Source of the DNA: Flavobacterium swingsii
GTDB taxonomy: Bacteria > Bacteroidota > Bacteroidia > Flavobacteriales > Flavobacteriaceae
Assembly: GCF_900111965.1 (NCBI RefSeq)
Contig: NZ_FOJT01000001.1
Coordinates: forward strand, 1-64,000
Direction: 5' to 3'
DNA length: 64,000 nt
Below the pieces are notes generated by a model. The model had not been told where the DNA came from. It saw only the letters and a program-made list of their open reading frames with translations, and made no database searches. The stretch's first letter is position 1. The number at the start of each line of letters is the position of its first letter. Both the position numbers and the translations under genes were made by a program. Below are positions 36,767 through 44,577 of this stretch, piece after piece.

Positions 36767-36856
36767 GGCGTTACCACAAGGGTCGGGCTTTCCGTTGCAA
36801 TCTTTTTTATCGGCGAAAAGCCTCAAAAAAAGGATTTCCACTTCAATCCCTAACGC
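36767..36856 (-). repeat. Interspersed modular repeat, copy 4
   Basis: Minus-strand element: GCGTTAGGGATTGAAGTGG, core with GAGGCTTTTCGCC between T and A runs, TTGCAACGGAAAGCCCGACC, and TTGTGGTAACGCC. It differs from copy 2 mainly in the core loop. It sits between the beta-oxidation terminator and sodC. Confidence 0.8.
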
Positions 36857-36911
36857 AAATGCTATTTGCTAAGAATTTAGCCGTAATTTTATAACATAAA
36901 TAAAAAATCCT

Positions 36912-37433
36912 ATGAAAAAGTTACTCATATTATCGTGTTCACTTCTATTAATTATAATCGCTTGTAAAAGCTCGGCAGGAAATAAAAACGAAGTAAACAT
37001 AACTTTTTCTTCAAAAAGTGAAAGTACCGTTTCTGGAACTGCAAATTTTATCGAAAAAAACGGAACTGTAACAATGATTGCTAATATGAGTGGACTTACA
37101 CCAGGAGAACACGCCATTCACATTCACGAAAAATCCGATTGTTCCGCTGCTGATGGAAGTTCCGCCGGAGGACACTGGAATCCTACATTCAAAAAACACG
37201 GAAAATGGGGTTCTGCCGAACATCACAAAGGAGATATTGGTAATTTTACTGCTGATGCAAACGGAAATGCAACTGTAAAATTTTCTACTCCAGAATGGTG
37301 CATTGGTTGCGAGGACGAAACCAAAAACATACTTGGCAAAGGACTAATCGTTCACAAAGGAACTGATGACTTCACATCGCAACCAGCTGGAAATGCGGGA
37401 GCAAGAATAGCTTGTTCTGCAATTATCAAATAA
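36912..37433 (+). CDS. sodC: Copper/zinc superoxide dismutase, lipoprotein
   Basis: 173 residues. Lipobox ending in C18 (IIACK) places it in the envelope, where it removes extracytoplasmic superoxide. Copper and zinc ligands are seen in HAIHIHEKSDCSA, AGGHWNPTFKKHGKWG and HHKGDIGNFTADANG; the disulfide cysteines (SDC and ARIACS) are present. Other oxidative-stress genes nearby are oxyR (39353) and the msrB pair (26393). Confidence 0.93.
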   Translation: MKKLLILSCSLLLIIIACKSSAGNKNEVNITFSSKSESTVSGTANFIEKNGTVTMIANMSGLTPGEHAIHIHEKSDCSAADGSSAGGHWNPTFKKHGKWGSAEHHKGDIGNFTADANGNATVKFSTPEWCIGCEDETKNILGKGLIVHKGTDDFTSQPAGNAGARIACSAIIK

Positions 37434-37441
37434 TATTTTCA

Positions 37442-38011
37442 TTGAAAGAAAAAGAAATTCACTACTTCAAAAATTCCCAAGAGTGGAGAAAATGGTTACA
37501 CGAAAACCACCATTCTTCAATTGGGATTGAATTAATTTTCTATAAAGTCGACAGCCAATTCGAAAGTATGCGTTGGGAAGAGGCTGTACAAGTCGCCATT
37601 TGTTATGGCTGGATAGATTCGACCGTTCGAAAACTAGATGACGAACGACGAAAACAAACTTTTACACCAAGAAAAGACAAAAGCGTTTGGAGCAAGCTCA
37701 ATAAAACTTATGTCGAAAAACTAATTGCCAATAATTTAATGCACGAAAGTGGTTTAATTAAAATTGAAATTGGAAAACAAAATGGCTCATGGACTGCTCT
37801 CGATAACGTTGAAGATTTAATACTACCCGAAGATTTGCAAAAAGCATTTAACAACAATAAAATCGCTTTCGATAATTATACAAATTTCAGTTTTACTTAT
37901 CGAAAAAGTTTCCTTTATTGGCTAAACCAAGCCAAAAGAGAAGAAACTCGCACAAATAGAATATCTGAAATCATAAAACTTTGCGAAGCAAATATAAAAT
38001 CAAGACAATAA
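37442..38011 (+). CDS. YdeI/OmpD-associated family protein
   Basis: 189 residues from TTG 37442, 8 bp after sodC; the open frame extends 10 codons upstream into sodC but those residues are not conserved-looking. Segments WRKWLHENHHSSIGIELIFY, RWEEAVQVAICYGWIDST and FTPRKDKSVWSKLNK are typical of this family, named for E. coli YdeI. Biochemical function is unknown; a role in resistance to envelope stress has been suggested. Coupled to sodC by proximity. Confidence 0.8.
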   Translation: MKEKEIHYFKNSQEWRKWLHENHHSSIGIELIFYKVDSQFESMRWEEAVQVAICYGWIDSTVRKLDDERRKQTFTPRKDKSVWSKLNKTYVEKLIANNLMHESGLIKIEIGKQNGSWTALDNVEDLILPEDLQKAFNNNKIAFDNYTNFSFTYRKSFLYWLNQAKREETRTNRISEIIKLCEANIKSRQ

Positions 38012-38070
38012 TTATTACTCCTTTACAAAAGGATAATTTTAAGAAATAATTATGTTAATATAAAATGTCA

Positions 38071-38078
38071 TAGATTTG
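38071..38078 (+). promoter_or_regulatory. -7 box of the LETM1-related gene
   Basis: TAGATTTG matches TAnnTTTG and ends 18 bases before the ATG. No clear -33 box. Confidence 0.5.
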
Positions 38079-38095
38079 TATTTTTAAATGAAATT

Positions 38096-39295
38096 ATGAT
38101 AAATCCTTCGGCACCAAGTTGGGTTGAAAAATTTTTTACAGAACAAAACAATCAGAATCAAACTGTAATAAATAATTACGAAAAATTTTACGAAAACACA
38201 AGAGAAACAGGTTTTCTAGTTGGTTATACAACACATTTTGTTACAAATAAAAACATTGAAACAAAAGGTTTAACAAACGAAGAACTTTCTAAAATTGCCT
38301 TATTAAATACACTATTCGGAATTTATCAATTAGTAAAAAACAATCGTAATCATTCAGAATTTATATATGAATGTGTTACTTTTTATAAAAATTTACACCC
38401 AAAAGAATCTAATTTATTAAGTAAATTATTACCTCAAGATTCTAATTCTAGTAAACTCGAAAAAATAATAAACTCCAGAATTCAAACCAATGAGAATATT
38501 ATTAGCAAAAATTTTTCTAATATCCTGACCAATGCACTTATATTTATTGATGTTTTAGCTTTCCGAAAATATTTAAATGAAGGTAATATTCCTGAAAAAT
38601 ATTTAAAAAAATCAGAGGAAATTATCGTAAATATTGTTTCATTGGCTTTAAAAACCAAAGAAGTAAAAACAAAATACGACGATTTACTTCACAAACTTTT
38701 TGAATCTTCCGTTAGATATACCAAGTTTAACAAATTAGAAATTGTTTCTCTAGAAAGTTTAGATTTATCCTATTTTACTGATGATTACGAGAAATATTAC
38801 CTCATTGATATGGCGGGAATGGCCATGTGGAATGATGCCAAAATAGAAAATTCTGAACGAAATTTCCTTTTTCAATTAGCAAAAAAACTAGTTATTTCAA
38901 ATTCATTTGTAGAAAAAAGTATTTTCGATATGAATTTATTTCTATCAACAAATAAAGACAAAATACCATATTTTAGTTTTTCGAATCCTGTAAAACATTT
39001 TTATGATCAAACGACTCAAAATGTTCACACCTTAATTTCTAGAAATAAAAACAGACTCATTTTAGAAATATCTCAAAGCAAAGAACTTATGAAGCTTCTT
39101 TCGCAATCTACAAAAAGAGATTTAAGCCCAGAAGAAAAGAAAAAAGTTAGAAACCAATTGTTAGATATTTGCAAAACAATCCCATCACTAACCATTTTTT
39201 TAGTTCCGGGAGGAAGTTTATTATTACCAATTCTAATTAAATTTATCCCACAATTATTACCATCTGCATTTAACGAAAATCTAGAAAAAGAATAA
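38096..39295 (+). CDS. LETM1-related protein with a TerB-like segment
   Basis: 399 residues, largely alpha-helical and charged, no signal peptide. The C-terminal segment PGGSLLLPILIKFIPQLLPS resembles the end of the LETM1 ribosome-binding-like domain. The middle segment MAGMAMWNDAKIENSERNFL resembles TerB-like domains, which share an acidic helix pattern. A family of LETM1-related, biofilm-associated proteins is known in Bacteroidota; assignment is by similarity of these two motifs from memory. The only candidate membrane segment is the C-terminal hydrophobic stretch. Confidence 0.75.
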   Translation: MINPSAPSWVEKFFTEQNNQNQTVINNYEKFYENTRETGFLVGYTTHFVTNKNIETKGLTNEELSKIALLNTLFGIYQLVKNNRNHSEFIYECVTFYKNLHPKESNLLSKLLPQDSNSSKLEKIINSRIQTNENIISKNFSNILTNALIFIDVLAFRKYLNEGNIPEKYLKKSEEIIVNIVSLALKTKEVKTKYDDLLHKLFESSVRYTKFNKLEIVSLESLDLSYFTDDYEKYYLIDMAGMAMWNDAKIENSERNFLFQLAKKLVISNSFVEKSIFDMNLFLSTNKDKIPYFSFSNPVKHFYDQTTQNVHTLISRNKNRLILEISQSKELMKLLSQSTKRDLSPEEKKKVRNQLLDICKTIPSLTIFLVPGGSLLLPILIKFIPQLLPSAFNENLEKE

Positions 39296-39316
39296 AATTT
39301 ACTATCATTTTAAATT

Positions 39317-39349
39317 ATAGTTATTTATATTTGTATCACAAATAACTAT
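39317..39349. promoter_or_regulatory. oxyR promoter within an inverted repeat
   Basis: ATAGTTATTT (39317-39326) and its exact complement AAATAACTAT (39340-39349) flank a 13-base spacer holding most of the -7 box TATATTTG (39326-39333). The symmetry over the promoter, with ATAG and CTAT at the ends as in E. coli OxyR sites, suggests autoregulation by OxyR. The total length (33 bp) is slightly shorter than the E. coli 37-bp site. The -7 box ends 20 bases before the oxyR ATG. Confidence 0.6.
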
Positions 39350-39352
39350 CTA

Positions 39353-40306
39353 ATGACAATCACCCAATTGCAATATGTTTTGGCTGTAGCCGAACACAAA
39401 AATTTTACACTTGCTGCCGAAAAATGTTTCGTAACACAACCTACATTAAGTATGCAAATACAAAAAGTAGAAGAAGAATTGTCTATTTTAATTTTTGACA
39501 GAAGCAAAAAACCCATTCAACTTACTGATGTTGGTCAAAAAATTGTAGCTCAAGCCAAAAATATTGTCAATGAAGCCGATAGAATGCAAGATATTGTTGA
39601 CATTCAAAAAGGATTTATTGGCGGTGAATTTCGTGTTGGAATAATTCCTACTATAATGCCAACACTTTTGCCTATGTTTCTGAATAATTTTATCAAAAAA
39701 TATCCAAAAGTAAAACTAATAATCGAAGAGCTGAATACTTCCGAAATTATAAAAAAACTCAACAATGGTCAGCTTGATGCAGCGATTGCAGCGACTCCGC
39801 TAAATGAAGAAAAAATAAAAGAAATCGTTTTGTACTACGAGCCATTTATGGTTTATGTGCCCGAATATCATTCTCTTTCTTCTAAAAAAGAAATTGAAGT
39901 AAGCGATTTAGATATTGATGAGATTTTATTGCTACAAGACGGACATTGTTTTAGAGACGGAATTCTTAATCTTTGCAAAAACACAGCTATAAATAGCGAT
40001 TCGAAATTTAAAATAGAAAGCGGAAGCTTCGAAACCCTAATAAAACTAGCTGATGAAGGATTGGGAATTACACTACTTCCCTATTTGCATACATTAGATT
40101 TGAAAGAAAAAGACAAAGTAAAACTAAAACATTTTGTAGAACCAAAACCAGCTCGCGAGATAAGTTTAATTTTTCCTAAAAACGAACTCAAAATTCATAT
40201 TATTGATGCACTAAGAGGCGTTGTTTCTGGTGTTTTACGAGGAGCAATTGCTTTTCAGAATGTAGAAATTATAAGTCCTATTCAGAAGTTAGGCACAAAA
40301 TTATGA
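39353..40306 (+). CDS. oxyR: Hydrogen peroxide-sensing LysR regulator OxyR
   Basis: 317 residues. N-terminal LysR helix-turn-helix (TLAAEKCFVTQPTLSMQIQK) and C-terminal effector domain. The two redox cysteines of OxyR are present in LLQDGHCFRDGILNLCK, at C199 and C208, the same positions and spacing as in E. coli, where peroxide forms a disulfide between them. It should activate peroxide-defence genes; candidates nearby are bcp, msrB and sodC. The stop overlaps the next gene by four bases. Confidence 0.94.
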   Translation: MTITQLQYVLAVAEHKNFTLAAEKCFVTQPTLSMQIQKVEEELSILIFDRSKKPIQLTDVGQKIVAQAKNIVNEADRMQDIVDIQKGFIGGEFRVGIIPTIMPTLLPMFLNNFIKKYPKVKLIIEELNTSEIIKKLNNGQLDAAIAATPLNEEKIKEIVLYYEPFMVYVPEYHSLSSKKEIEVSDLDIDEILLLQDGHCFRDGILNLCKNTAINSDSKFKIESGSFETLIKLADEGLGITLLPYLHTLDLKEKDKVKLKHFVEPKPAREISLIFPKNELKIHIIDALRGVVSGVLRGAIAFQNVEIISPIQKLGTKL

Positions 40307-40821
40307 CAAAAAACGAAGTAAAAGAACTTATAGAAAAGTTAGAAACAAACTTTGTAATGACAAGTATATCATTAGGTTTTTTACTTGATCCTAAAACAAG
40401 AAAAGCTTCGGAAACTTGGATGGAATCTGGTTCATCAGTCAGGTTTGGAACAAAAAAACAGATACGAAATGAAAAAAAATATTATGTAGACGATACTTAC
40501 TCGAAATTCTTTAAGGAAAAAATGAATAATGTTGAATTTATGAAAATTCCAATGATGGCAATGATTTCATTAATTCATGATTCAATAAAAGATAATGGAT
40601 ATGACAAACAAACTCCTGAATTTGAATTTCTAAGACATCTAAGAAATGCAGTTAGTCATGGAAATAGATTCACATTTAGAAACAATGAACCTAAAAGACC
40701 AGCATATTATGACGAATTTATTCTTGATGTAAACATAAATGGTATGGAAAATGTCATTTTTGATTTTATTCATTTCGAAGATATTTTAAATTTGATTAAT
40801 TATATTAAAAATGATTTATAA
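40303..40821 (+). CDS. HEPN-like protein of unknown role, coupled to oxyR
   Basis: 172 residues, alpha-helical, no signal peptide. RHLRNAVSHGNRF contains the HEPN pattern R-N-x3-H (R114, H119), the catalytic motif of many HEPN ribonucleases. No MNT/nucleotidyltransferase partner gene is nearby. The ATG overlaps the oxyR stop (ATGA), so both are translated from one mRNA and the protein may be induced with oxyR. Whether it is an active nuclease or only a HEPN-fold relative cannot be decided here. Confidence 0.72.
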   Translation: MTKNEVKELIEKLETNFVMTSISLGFLLDPKTRKASETWMESGSSVRFGTKKQIRNEKKYYVDDTYSKFFKEKMNNVEFMKIPMMAMISLIHDSIKDNGYDKQTPEFEFLRHLRNAVSHGNRFTFRNNEPKRPAYYDEFILDVNINGMENVIFDFIHFEDILNLINYIKNDL

Positions 40822-40922
40822 ATTCTATAGCTAACAGCCGTTTGTAACATTCCTAGGTTTGTACTTACAATCTTCCATGATAAATTTAGACAACCACCAC
40901 ACCACAATCCACGCAACAAAAC

Positions 40923-40949
40923 AAAAAAGGAGCCTCTCGGCTCCTTTTA
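40923..40949 (-). terminator. Terminator of the first 65-residue protein gene
   Basis: The minus-strand stem AAAAGGAGCC/GGCTCCTTTT with a short loop is followed by T residues, 23 bp past the stop. Also oriented to stop read-through from the oxyR pair. Confidence 0.8.
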
Positions 40950-40971
40950 GTTTATATGGTATTTGGGGTGA

Positions 40972-41169
40972 TTATTCGCTAACAATGTATAAAAATTGCC
41001 TTAGTTCGGGTTTTTCGTTGGTGAAATATTGCAACCATTTTTTCAGGTGCTCAATCTCATAAGGGAGCAAATTCTTAACCGCTTTTTTTAGTTCTCTCAT
41101 AAAAAGTTTAGCATCAAAACTAACTTTTTCTAAAACATCTTTGGTGTAATCGTAAATCATTCTAGACAT
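40972..41169 (-). CDS. Small 65-residue helical protein, paralogue A
   Basis: 65 residues starting MSRMIYDYTKDVLEKVSFDA. It aligns end to end with the gene at 41363-41560: shared YxKxxLExVSFDxxLF, ELxKAVKxLLPxE and ExPELRQ. No signal peptide or cysteine motif. Unknown function; the conservation between the two copies and separate terminators argue that both are real genes. Confidence 0.8.
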   Translation of the reverse strand: MSRMIYDYTKDVLEKVSFDAKLFMRELKKAVKNLLPYEIEHLKKWLQYFTNEKPELRQFLYIVSE

Positions 41170-41326
41170 AATAGGTAGGATTAAAATGAGTAATATAGTT
41201 TAATAACCTATTATAAATGTAACAAAAAGAATTCAAACCATCGATAAAAAGCAGAAAATAATCGACGAAATGCATTTTCAGGGATTTTAATCAAATAAAA
41301 GTACTACAATTTGAAAAACAAAAAAC

Positions 41327-41355
41327 AAAAAAAGAGAAGCTAAATAGCTTCTCTT
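41327..41355 (-). terminator. Terminator of the second 65-residue protein gene
   Basis: The minus-strand stem AAGAGAAGCT/AGCTTCTCTT with a 4-base loop is followed by a T run. Confidence 0.8.
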
Positions 41356-41362
41356 GAGATGA

Positions 41363-41560
41363 TTATACGTTCAAATAAATTGCGCATTGCCTTAGTTCGG
41401 GTTTCTCTTTTGTGAAGTTGAAAAACCAAACTGTTAGTTCTTCAAGTTCGAAAGGCAATAATGTTTTTACAGCTTTTTCTAATTCTTTACAAAACAAAAT
41501 AGGATCAAAACTAACTCTTTCCAAAATTGATTTTGCATAATTAACCATTAATTTTGACAT
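41363..41560 (-). CDS. Small 65-residue helical protein, paralogue B
   Basis: 65 residues starting MSKLMVNYAKSILERVSFDP; paralogue of 40972-41169 with about half of the residues identical by eye. Two cysteines (LFCKEL and RQCAIYL) are not shared with the other copy, so they are unlikely to be essential. Own promoter box at 41603-41610 and own terminator. Function unknown. Confidence 0.8.
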   Translation of the reverse strand: MSKLMVNYAKSILERVSFDPILFCKELEKAVKTLLPFELEELTVWFFNFTKEKPELRQCAIYLNV

Positions 41561-41602
41561 AGTATATAATTTAAAATTGTGGTATTGTGATACTCGAATT
41601 TA

Positions 41603-41610
41603 CAAATATA
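41603..41610 (-). promoter_or_regulatory. -7 box of paralogue B
   Basis: Minus-strand TATATTTG, 43 bases before the ATG. No clear -33 box. It lies in the 75-bp spacer after mnmD. Confidence 0.5.
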
Positions 41611-41635
41611 AAATGTAAAAAATCACAATAAAGTA

Positions 41636-42301
41636 TTAATTTTTTTTAAAACTTATCATCATTTCACGTTTTCCTGGTGGTCCCGCTACTTTTTTAACAG
41701 TAAATCCAACTTCTTGCATAGATCGCTTTACGACGCCGCGAGCAGCATAAGTTACTAAGATTCCGTTATCTTTAAGGGATTCAAACATATTCTTAAAAAT
41801 TTCGGTGCTCCACAATTCTGGTTGCACTCTATAGCCAAAAGCATCAAAATAAATTAAATCGAAAGCGTTTTTGTCCTGAATATCCTGAAAAAATTGTTTT
41901 CGCTTTCTTAACGAAAAATGGGCATTAAAAACGTGTTTTTCTTCCCAAGGGCAATCGTGCATTTTTTTGTATTCGATTTCGAATTCTTCTGCCTTTAATT
42001 CTTGTAAATAATTCATTTCTAGCGCTTCTTCTTTTGCCACAGGATAAGCTTCTACACCAGTATAATCGATGTTTAAATTATTCTTTTGAGCTTCTAATAA
42101 AGTGATAAAAGCATTCAAACCAGTTCCGAAACCAATCTCTAAAATAGAAACCGTTTTTTCTTCGACTAACGAAAGTCCGTTTTTAATAAAAACATGATAC
42201 GCTTCTTGTATGGCGCCATTTTTAGAATGGTAACATTCGTCCCAATCGGGCAAGTGAATGGTTGTAGAACCGTCAAGGGTTTTTATGATTTCTCTTTTCA
42301 A
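41636..42301 (-). CDS. mnmD: tRNA (mnm5s2U34) methyltransferase MnmD
   Basis: 221 residues. Completes the wobble modification mnm5s2U34 of certain tRNAs using SAM. The opening DGSTTIHLPDWDECYHSKNG, then GAIQEAYHVFI, the SAM motif ILEIGFGTGLNAF, and the catalytic region FDLIYFDAFGYRVQPELW fit the MnmC methyltransferase domain. It is the stand-alone form without the FAD oxidase domain of E. coli MnmC. Third gene of a leftward operon after the cytochrome-like lipoprotein. Confidence 0.93.
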   Translation of the reverse strand: MKREIIKTLDGSTTIHLPDWDECYHSKNGAIQEAYHVFIKNGLSLVEEKTVSILEIGFGTGLNAFITLLEAQKNNLNIDYTGVEAYPVAKEEALEMNYLQELKAEEFEIEYKKMHDCPWEEKHVFNAHFSLRKRKQFFQDIQDKNAFDLIYFDAFGYRVQPELWSTEIFKNMFESLKDNGILVTYAARGVVKRSMQEVGFTVKKVAGPPGKREMMISFKKN

Positions 42302-42303
42302 AA

Positions 42304-42735
42304 CTACTTAATATACAATTTCTTAATTCTCACAATCGGACCGCCACATTTTACTTCGTGACATTTTACACAAGCATCGATACTTGCATTAAAATGTGCT
42401 TTTGCATTTTTAGTGTCTTTATAAATTTCTTCTTGAGCTTGTATAAATTCTGAAGCGTGTTGTTTAAAAAAAGTGTCGTTTTCTTGCTTATCAGTCATTA
42501 CCGAACTGTGAATTTTCAAGAAATGACTCGGAAATTCTCCTATCGTATCACCTTTTATAATCCTCTGTTTTAATCGTTCGTTATCTACATACATTTGCTC
42601 CATAAGCACTGCCATTTCTGACATTTCGTACATATCGAACTTTTTTTCTGACGAAGGTTTTTCACACTTTTCTTGTTTTTTATTACAAGAAAATAAGACT
42701 ATCGAAGCTAAAAATAATATTAAATATTTTTTCAT
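42304..42735 (-). CDS. Haem-binding (cytochrome c'-like) lipoprotein
   Basis: 143 residues. Lipobox VLFSC (C17) for envelope anchoring. A single C-terminal CxxCH motif in DACVKCHEVKCGGP is the covalent haem c site, placed near the C-terminus as in cytochrome c'. The rest is helical with a Met-rich segment (MYEMSEMAVLMEQMYVDNER) that could supply an axial ligand. Start overlaps the preceding stop by one base (TAATG). Electron partner unknown. Confidence 0.75.
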   Translation of the reverse strand: MKKYLILFLASIVLFSCNKKQEKCEKPSSEKKFDMYEMSEMAVLMEQMYVDNERLKQRIIKGDTIGEFPSHFLKIHSSVMTDKQENDTFFKQHASEFIQAQEEIYKDTKNAKAHFNASIDACVKCHEVKCGGPIVRIKKLYIK

Positions 42736-43235
42736 TATTTTTTGATTAAAACTCCAGTTGCTTGAAATGCATAGGTAATTTTAGGTTTTGTAATTTCATT
42801 AATTTCTTCTTGAGATTTCCCACCATCTTTTGCATAATGTCTTAATTCATCAACCGAAACAACATCAATATAAGCAATTCCGTTAACAATCGCATTTTGT
42901 TTGTCTGCATTCAACGGAACGAAAAAACCGTAATCTTTAAATCGTACGAAGGATTCTTTGCTATCGGCTAAATCCATAGACATCCAACAGCCTTTTTTCT
43001 TGCAAACTTCTTTGATATCTGACCTAAATTGAGCTTTAATTGTATCTCCTTTTTTCAAAGATTCATATTTTTTTAGCATTTGCTTGTTCGAATACACTTT
43101 TGTAGACGAAAATTTTTCACCAAATAAAACATAATCCTTTATATCAATAGATTTCTTTTTGGATGATACTTGAGCGTTAGTATTGAAACTTAAAAAAAGT
43201 ATCATTAAAAAAGGGATTATCTGTATCTTTTTCAT
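42735..43235 (-). CDS. DUF4920-type secreted protein
   Basis: 166 residues with a cleavable signal peptide (ending NTNAQ). The segment DIKDYVLFGEKF, then EVCKKKGCWMSMDLADSK with the CxxxxC-like pair, and NAIVNGIAYIDVVSVDELRHYAKDGG fit the DUF4920 family, restricted in my knowledge to Bacteroidota. Cysteines could bind metal or form a disulfide. First gene of the operon with the haem lipoprotein and mnmD; promoter at 43262-43269. Confidence 0.82.
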   Translation of the reverse strand: MKKIQIIPFLMILFLSFNTNAQVSSKKKSIDIKDYVLFGEKFSSTKVYSNKQMLKKYESLKKGDTIKAQFRSDIKEVCKKKGCWMSMDLADSKESFVRFKDYGFFVPLNADKQNAIVNGIAYIDVVSVDELRHYAKDGGKSQEEINEITKPKITYAFQATGVLIKK

Positions 43236-43261
43236 TTTTTTGAATATTAATTATTAAAGTA

Positions 43262-43269
43262 CAAATCTA
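43262..43269 (-). promoter_or_regulatory. -7 box of the DUF4920/haem lipoprotein/mnmD operon
   Basis: Minus-strand TAGATTTG, 27 bases before the ATG. No clear -33 box. Confidence 0.55.
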
Positions 43270-43452
43270 ACAAGAAAATCACAACTTAGTAAATTTAGTT
43301 TAACAATAAACTAAATTTATTACTAAAAACTCAAACAATTATTTGTGGGAATTGTTTTAAAATAAAAATTGATGTCTCGAGGTTAAATATTTACCTTAAC
43401 TTTTACAAAACACTTTGTTTTTTACTAAATTAGCCAAAAATAATTTTCTGTA

Positions 43453-44520
43453 ATGGGTTTAGATATTCAAAGCGAAATCGATGTAGTGAAAGTAGCTTCT
43501 TCAAAGATTAATCAGGTAGATTTTGAAAATCTAGCTTTTGGTAATGTTTTTACAGATCACATGCTTATGTGCGATTTTAAAGACGGAAAATGGGAAAGAC
43601 CAACTATAAAACCATACGAACCATTTTTGTTAGATCCTTCTGCCAAAGTTTTTCATTATGGTCAAGCCATTTTTGAAGGAATGAAAGCCTATAAAGACGA
43701 TAATGATGATATTTGGTTGTTTAGACCTGACGAAAATCTAGATCGTTTTAACAAATCGGCGACAAGAATGGCAATGCCAGAAGTTCCCGAGCATATCTTT
43801 ATTGATGGATTAAAAGAAATTTTAAAAATCGAAAAAGAATGGGTTAAAAAAGGTTTAGGAAATACATTATATATACGTCCGTTTATGATTGCGATTGGCA
43901 CTGGTGTTATTGCGCAACCATCTACACAATATAGATTTATGATTATTCTTTCGCCAGCAAAATCTTATTATTCTGGTGAAGTAAAAGTTATCATTGCCGA
44001 GCATTATAGTCGCGCTGCAAATGGCGGAATTGGTGCTGCAAAAGCGGCAGGAAACTATTCGGCACAATTTTATCCAACAAAATTAGCTAACGATCAAGGT
44101 TTTCAGCAAATTATCTGGACTGACGATGCAACACACACCACGCTTGAAGAAGCTGGAACAATGAATGTGTTTTTTAGAATAAATGACACCTTATATACTG
44201 CGCCAACTAGCGAACGTATTCTGGACGGTGTGACTCGAAAAAGTTTAATAGATTTAGCCAAACGCGAAGGAATAAACGTAGCTGTTCAGCCAGTTTTAGT
44301 TTCAGAAATTGTAGAAGCTGCTAAAAATGGTTCGCTAAAAGAAATTTTTGGAGCAGGAACTGCCGCAGTTGTAAACCCAATTGTAGGATTTTCTTACCAA
44401 GATGTTTACTACGAATTACCAAAAACAGAAAACTCAATCGCTTTAGAATTAAAAGAGAAACTAACTAATATTCAGCACAAACTAGCAGAAGACACTTTTG
44501 GTTGGACTGTTAAAGTTTAG
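43453..44520 (+). CDS. ilvE: Branched-chain amino acid aminotransferase
   Basis: 355 residues. PLP enzyme for the last step of Val, Leu and Ile synthesis and the first of their breakdown. The class IV fold is seen in VFHYGQAIFEGMKAYK, the PLP lysine in GIGAAKAAGNYSAQ, EEAGTMNVFF and GAGTAAVVNPIVGF. It is the longer, eukaryote-like type common in Bacteroidota. No -7 box was found at the usual distance; a bidirectional terminator follows. Confidence 0.94.
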   Translation: MGLDIQSEIDVVKVASSKINQVDFENLAFGNVFTDHMLMCDFKDGKWERPTIKPYEPFLLDPSAKVFHYGQAIFEGMKAYKDDNDDIWLFRPDENLDRFNKSATRMAMPEVPEHIFIDGLKEILKIEKEWVKKGLGNTLYIRPFMIAIGTGVIAQPSTQYRFMIILSPAKSYYSGEVKVIIAEHYSRAANGGIGAAKAAGNYSAQFYPTKLANDQGFQQIIWTDDATHTTLEEAGTMNVFFRINDTLYTAPTSERILDGVTRKSLIDLAKREGINVAVQPVLVSEIVEAAKNGSLKEIFGAGTAAVVNPIVGFSYQDVYYELPKTENSIALELKEKLTNIQHKLAEDTFGWTVKV

Positions 44521-44537
44521 ATTTCTTATATAAATAC

Positions 44538-44572
44538 AAAAAAGGCGGAAGTTTTACTTCTGCCTTTTTTTT
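44538..44572. terminator. Bidirectional terminator between ilvE and the NTP pyrophosphohydrolase gene
   Basis: The stem AAAAAAGGCGGAAGT/ACTTCTGCCTTTTTT (one mismatch) with T runs on both strands separates two convergent genes. Confidence 0.82.
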
Positions 44573-44577
44573 GCTTA

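Noticed and set aside
40303-40821. HEPN-MNT toxin-antitoxin pair
   Set aside because: No nucleotidyltransferase gene flanks the HEPN-like gene; the partner is oxyR.
40859-41062. 67-codon plus-strand frame after the HEPN-like gene
   Set aside because: It covers a terminator and is antisense to the 65-residue paralogue A.
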